Part shown: one piece after another, positions 31,294-33,824 of the stretch
Layout of the letters: each line of letters opens with the position of its first letter
Numbering within the stretch: the stretch's first letter is position 1
From: a virus
Strand: one strand, 5' to 3'
DNA: 33,824 nt
Virus record (IMG/VR): IMGVR_UViG_3300024231_000806
Span: 1 to 33,824 of that record
Program-made: the position numbers and the translations under genes
The notes under the pieces: generated by a model
Seen by the model: only the letters and a program-made list of their open reading frames with translations
What the model was told of the DNA's origin: nothing
Databases searched by the model: none

Positions 31294-31683
31294 TTAGTTG
31301 GCAAAAACGTTAGAACTACCAGAGGTTATTTCGTGTGTTTGAGAGGTACCGTCACCGTCATAGTGATCGCCAATGCGCCCTATTTGTTTATTATTTGCAT
31401 AAACATTTGGCGAATATGTATCCAATGGCGGCGAATGGTTTACAGGACCTGCTGTACAAGGGTCTCCATGTGGGTGACTTTTCATAACATCGTCTTTTCT
31501 AACAACGCCTATGTTGTTAACAAAAACATTACTACTGCCAACATTGCTCGACTGTGTTGTATTAGCATCCCAGTTCCAAGCAACAGGTACTGGAGGATCA
31601 CCGGCTCGTCGACATACTTTTCCTCTAACACCGTCGGTACAAGCAACACTGCTTTTTCCGTCCTTGTATGCTAATCCTGGCAT
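31294..31683 (-). CDS. PAAR-domain spike-tip protein
   Basis: 129 aa, Gly/Asn/His-rich, with the PAAR pattern: a short N-terminal strand, then repeats SSNVFVNNIGVVRKDDVMKSHPHGD, SPNVYANNKQIGRIGDHY and SSNVFAN. Histidines and cysteines could hold the metal at the tip. It matches T4 gp5.4, which caps the tail spike and pierces the host outer membrane. AGGAG 6 bases upstream fits the start. It is the only clear virion gene in the window and lies behind nrdB and grx. Confidence 0.85.
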   Translation of the reverse strand: MPGLAYKDGKSSVACTDGVRGKVCRRAGDPPVPVAWNWDANTTQSSNVGSSNVFVNNIGVVRKDDVMKSHPHGDPCTAGPVNHSPPLDTYSPNVYANNKQIGRIGDHYDGDGTSQTHEITSGSSNVFAN

Positions 31684-31691
31684 CTATACTC

Positions 31692-31982
31692 CTAAACTAC
31701 TGCTAATCCTGTAGTTGCTTGCACATATTGACTGGCCATATCTTTTTCAGTCTTGTGTACAAAAACTATTGCACTTTTATTTAGTTTGATAGTGCTGGCA
31801 GGATCTACAGTAAACACCCAAGGACCTAGTCCAATGCCTTGCTGACTTGCTTGTAGTGCTAGTGGCTTGGTGATTTTGATACTGGTAGCATCTTCTTCTA
31901 CAAATCTGCCTACAATCTCTTCGCCTGCTGTAGTTCTAATAGTAATGGTGTCTGTTGCTTTGTACGGTGCTTCAATAATCAT
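31692..31982 (-). CDS. Sm-like fold phage protein, tentative
   Basis: 96 aa. ATDTITIRTTAGEEIVGRFVEEDATSIKITKPLAL looks like the five-strand start of an Sm/Lsm fold, from pattern only. It overlaps the glutaredoxin stop as ATGA. I recall proteins like this near nrd genes in T4-like marine phages; no function is known. Confidence 0.55.
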   Translation of the reverse strand: MIIEAPYKATDTITIRTTAGEEIVGRFVEEDATSIKITKPLALQASQQGIGLGPWVFTVDPASTIKLNKSAIVFVHKTEKDMASQYVQATTGLAVV

Positions 31983-32230
31983 AATGAGTGTCCTGTTCCG
32001 TTGTAACCTGTTTCTTCTAAATACTGTGGAAACTTATCCCAGCCGCCAATGCTTTTGCCACCTACTTTGATTTGTGGGAAAGTGCGAGCTCCTGGGAACA
32101 TTTCTAATACTTGTTCACGTGTAAAGTCTTCGTTGAGTTGATAGTATTTGTATTCGTACTGACGACTTTCACACAATGCCTTTGCTCTATCACAGAACGG
32201 GCATTGTGTTTTACCATATATCTCTATCAT
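31979..32230 (-). CDS. grx: Glutaredoxin
   Basis: 83 aa from ATG 32230. CPFC at 10-13 is the dithiol active site, TFPQIKVGGKSIGGWDKF supplies the cis-Pro and glutathione-binding GG. The start overlaps nrdB as ATGA. It reduces the phage ribonucleotide reductase, whose NrdA ends in the CxxC that accepts electrons (C-terminal CESCTI). Confidence 0.92.
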   Translation of the reverse strand: MIEIYGKTQCPFCDRAKALCESRQYEYKYYQLNEDFTREQVLEMFPGARTFPQIKVGGKSIGGWDKFPQYLEETGYNGTGHSL

Positions 32231-33354
32231 AATGAAAAGCCTTTGAATGTATCTGCTGCAACATCTTGCTTTGTGCCACCTGAAACATAACTTGTAATCT
32301 CTGTTTCTTGCGGAGCAACTTGTACATCTGCACCTGAGATCCATTTCTGTGTCCACGGCAAAGGATTTGACTTTACACTGTATGGGCTTTTAAGATTTAC
32401 GTTAGTCATTCTGCGTGTGCAAATCCATTCAATATAATCGCTCAACAACTGTGTATTCAACCCAATCATTGATCCGTCTTTGAACAAATAGTCTGCCCAT
32501 GCTTTCTCTTGATCAACTGCATCAACAAACATATCAATACATTCTTGTTCTGTTTCTTTTGCAATCTGTTCGAACACAGGATCATCTGTTTTGAGAATCT
32601 TCAACAGCATCTGTGTACTTGCTAGGTGCAAGTTCTCGTCACGGGCAATAAGTTTAATAATCTTAGCATTGCCTTCCATTTGCTTCATCTCTGCAAACGC
32701 CCAACTACATGCAAAGCTCACATAAAAACGCACACCTTCAAGGATATTAACACTCATTAGTGTAAGCCACAAAAGTTTCTTTAGCTCATAAAGATCAACT
32801 TTAATCTTTTTACCATTAACTGTATGTGTGCCTTCACCTAATAGATTATACCAACTGCTCTGTTCGATCAAGTCATCGTAGTACTTTGAAATGTCACCAG
32901 CACAATCTACAATCTCTTCAATGTTCATCATCTCGTCAAAGATTTTACTAGGGTTGCTGTACACATTACGGATAATATGTGTATAAGAACGTGAATGGAT
33001 TGTTTCACTGAACGTCCATGTTTGGATCCAGTTCTCAATCTCGGGTAAACTTACAATAGGAGCAAACGCTTCTACTGGCGCACGACCTTGCACACTGTCT
33101 AGTAGGATTTGACGTTTTAAGTTACTTGTAAAGATGTGACGCTCGTGCTCACTAAGACCCTTAAAGTCCTTTGCATCTTGATAGATGTCTACTTCTTCAG
33201 GTCGCCAAAAGAATCCTAGCTGTTTGTCAGTTAGGCTGTCAAAACTTTTATACTTTAGCGTATCGTAACGCTGAATTGTAGGACCGCCGGTTGGGTCTAA
33301 AAATGCAGTAACCTTGGTATGGTCTGCTTTGTTTGCTGTGTCAAAGACGCTCAT
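32227..33354 (-). CDS. nrdB: Ribonucleotide reductase class Ia, small subunit
   Basis: 375 aa, full length. Diiron ligands are visible: D86 in LLDSVQGR, E117 and H120 in SETIHSRSY, with the radical tyrosine at Y124, then LEGVRFYVSFACSW and ARDENLHLAS for the second ligand set. It carries the tyrosyl radical for dNTP synthesis. It has its own promoter (33389-33417) between nrdA and nrdB, so its level can differ from NrdA. Confidence 0.95.
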   Translation of the reverse strand: MSVFDTANKADHTKVTAFLDPTGGPTIQRYDTLKYKSFDSLTDKQLGFFWRPEEVDIYQDAKDFKGLSEHERHIFTSNLKRQILLDSVQGRAPVEAFAPIVSLPEIENWIQTWTFSETIHSRSYTHIIRNVYSNPSKIFDEMMNIEEIVDCAGDISKYYDDLIEQSSWYNLLGEGTHTVNGKKIKVDLYELKKLLWLTLMSVNILEGVRFYVSFACSWAFAEMKQMEGNAKIIKLIARDENLHLASTQMLLKILKTDDPVFEQIAKETEQECIDMFVDAVDQEKAWADYLFKDGSMIGLNTQLLSDYIEWICTRRMTNVNLKSPYSVKSNPLPWTQKWISGADVQVAPQETEITSYVSGGTKQDVAADTFKGFSL

Positions 33355-33388
33355 CTGTGTGTTTCCCTTAATATGTTATCTTCATGTG

Positions 33389-33417
33389 TTTATAACATGC
33401 TACGAATAGCATGTCAA
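33389..33417 (-). promoter_or_regulatory. Sigma70-type promoter of nrdB with spacer inverted repeat
   Basis: TTGACA (33417-33412), 17 bases, TATAAA (33394-33389), with TGT before the -10 as an extended -10. The spacer is a perfect 8-bp inverted repeat, ACATGCTA-TTCG-TAGCATGT (33395-33414), that starts beside the -10 and ends in the -35. It can be an operator or a stable UUCG hairpin after nrdA. Confidence 0.85.
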
Positions 33418-33420
33418 GTT

Positions 33421-33824
33421 TTATATTGTGCAACTTTCGCAATCTTCATCATCAACTACTGCTTGCTCTAGTTCTGGTAAAGCATGGTCTCCCATTAGCT
33501 TACTAATATCAAGTTCGCCTTGCCCATCATTAGTGTTAAAGTAATACAACTGTTTGCCTCCATACTTGTAAAACATCAACATGTGTTGTAGCATTGTACT
33601 CATTGGAATCTTTTCGTCATCAAAGAAGATTGGATTGTAACTTGTGTTAATACTAATGCCTTGATCGATATACTTCTGTAATACTGCCATAATCTTCAAG
33701 TAACCTTCTGGAGACTGTTGATCCCACAGTAGGTCATACTTGTTTTTTAAACGCTTGAACTCAGGAACAACTTGCTTTAGTACGCCATGCTTTGATTGCT
33801 TCACACTAATCAAACTACGTGGAG
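33421..33824 (-). CDS. nrdA: Ribonucleotide reductase class Ia, large subunit, C-terminal part
   Basis: The frame is open at the right edge, so only about the last 134 residues are seen. KQVVPEFKRLKNKYDLLWD and SINTSYNPIFFDDEKIPMSTMLQHMLMFYKYGGKQLYYFNT are typical of the NrdA barrel end. The C-terminus DEDCESCTI holds the CxxC that glutaredoxin reduces. It precedes nrdB as in T4-like phages. Confidence 0.92.
   Translation of the reverse strand, partial: PRSLISVKQSKHGVLKQVVPEFKRLKNKYDLLWDQQSPEGYLKIMAVLQKYIDQGISINTSYNPIFFDDEKIPMSTMLQHMLMFYKYGGKQLYYFNTNDGQGELDISKLMGDHALPELEQAVVDDEDCESCTI

Overview
The window looks like part of a large T4-type tailed-phage genome (myovirus) whose host is probably a marine alphaproteobacterium such as SAR11 or a relative. 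That host call is inference. It rests on AT-rich DNA, tightly packed genes with ATGA and TAATG junctions almost all on the minus strand, and T4/cyanophage-type genes (RNR subunits NrdA and NrdB, glutaredoxin, FEN-type 5'-3' exonuclease, thymidine kinase, MazG-like pyrophosphohydrolase, PAAR spike tip, CobS/MoxR-type ATPase). It also rests on a circularly permuted two-piece tmRNA gene of the alphaproteobacterial kind.

Reading along the minus strand (right to left), promoters of the form TTGACN-17-TATAAT divide the window into seven units. (1) nrdA (partial, from upstream), then a promoter and nrdB, glutaredoxin, an Sm-like protein and a PAAR protein (33824-31294). (2) A HAD phosphatase, a histone H1-like protein and small unknowns (31218-29274). 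(3) The tmRNA, then a HAD protein, class I fructose-bisphosphate aldolase, glycosyltransferase, GTP cyclohydrolase I, phosphoribosyltransferase and two tandem paralogues (29266-23878). (4) A 911-aa exported subtilisin-like protease with an outer-membrane-type C-terminus, then thymidine kinase, small genes and a MazG-like enzyme (23881-19497). (5) QueE, a 34-aa peptide, a LnmK-like hot-dog protein, an SPPY DNA methyltransferase, SufE and S-adenosylmethionine synthetase (19483-14863). (6) A DUF465-like coiled coil, 5'-3' exonuclease, a DUF2693-CDGSH fusion, an Smr-domain protein and unknowns (14866-11354). (7) A MoxR-type ATPase and, from its own promoter, a HExxH/VWA protein, followed by small proteins, a 2-oxoglutarate oxygenase, a sulfotransferase-like protein, three radical SAM enzymes, an MTA/SAH nucleosidase and a pseudoazurin (11329-753). 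Only one gene, a truncated 2-oxoglutarate oxygenase at the left edge, is on the plus strand; it converges on the last radical SAM gene.

The genes suggest three linked themes. Nucleotide supply is covered by RNR, glutaredoxin, thymidine kinase, a MazG-like enzyme and a PRTase. SAM and Fe-S chemistry is covered by SAM synthetase, four radical SAM enzymes, a nucleosidase able to clear 5'-deoxyadenosine/MTA/SAH, and SufE for cluster assembly. Host envelope and redox genes include pseudoazurin, the exported subtilase, a glycosyltransferase and a sulfotransferase-like protein. The strongest points for follow-up are the phage-borne permuted tmRNA with tag ANANRAPEMALAA, the radical SAM/nucleosidase/pseudoazurin operon, the autotransporter-like subtilase, the QueE whose cluster motif is split by a 49-residue insertion, and a promoter family with a conserved GRGTAAGTTA start-site element. 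No stretch over about 300 bases lacks an assigned feature; the longest non-protein region (28896-29273) is the tmRNA locus.
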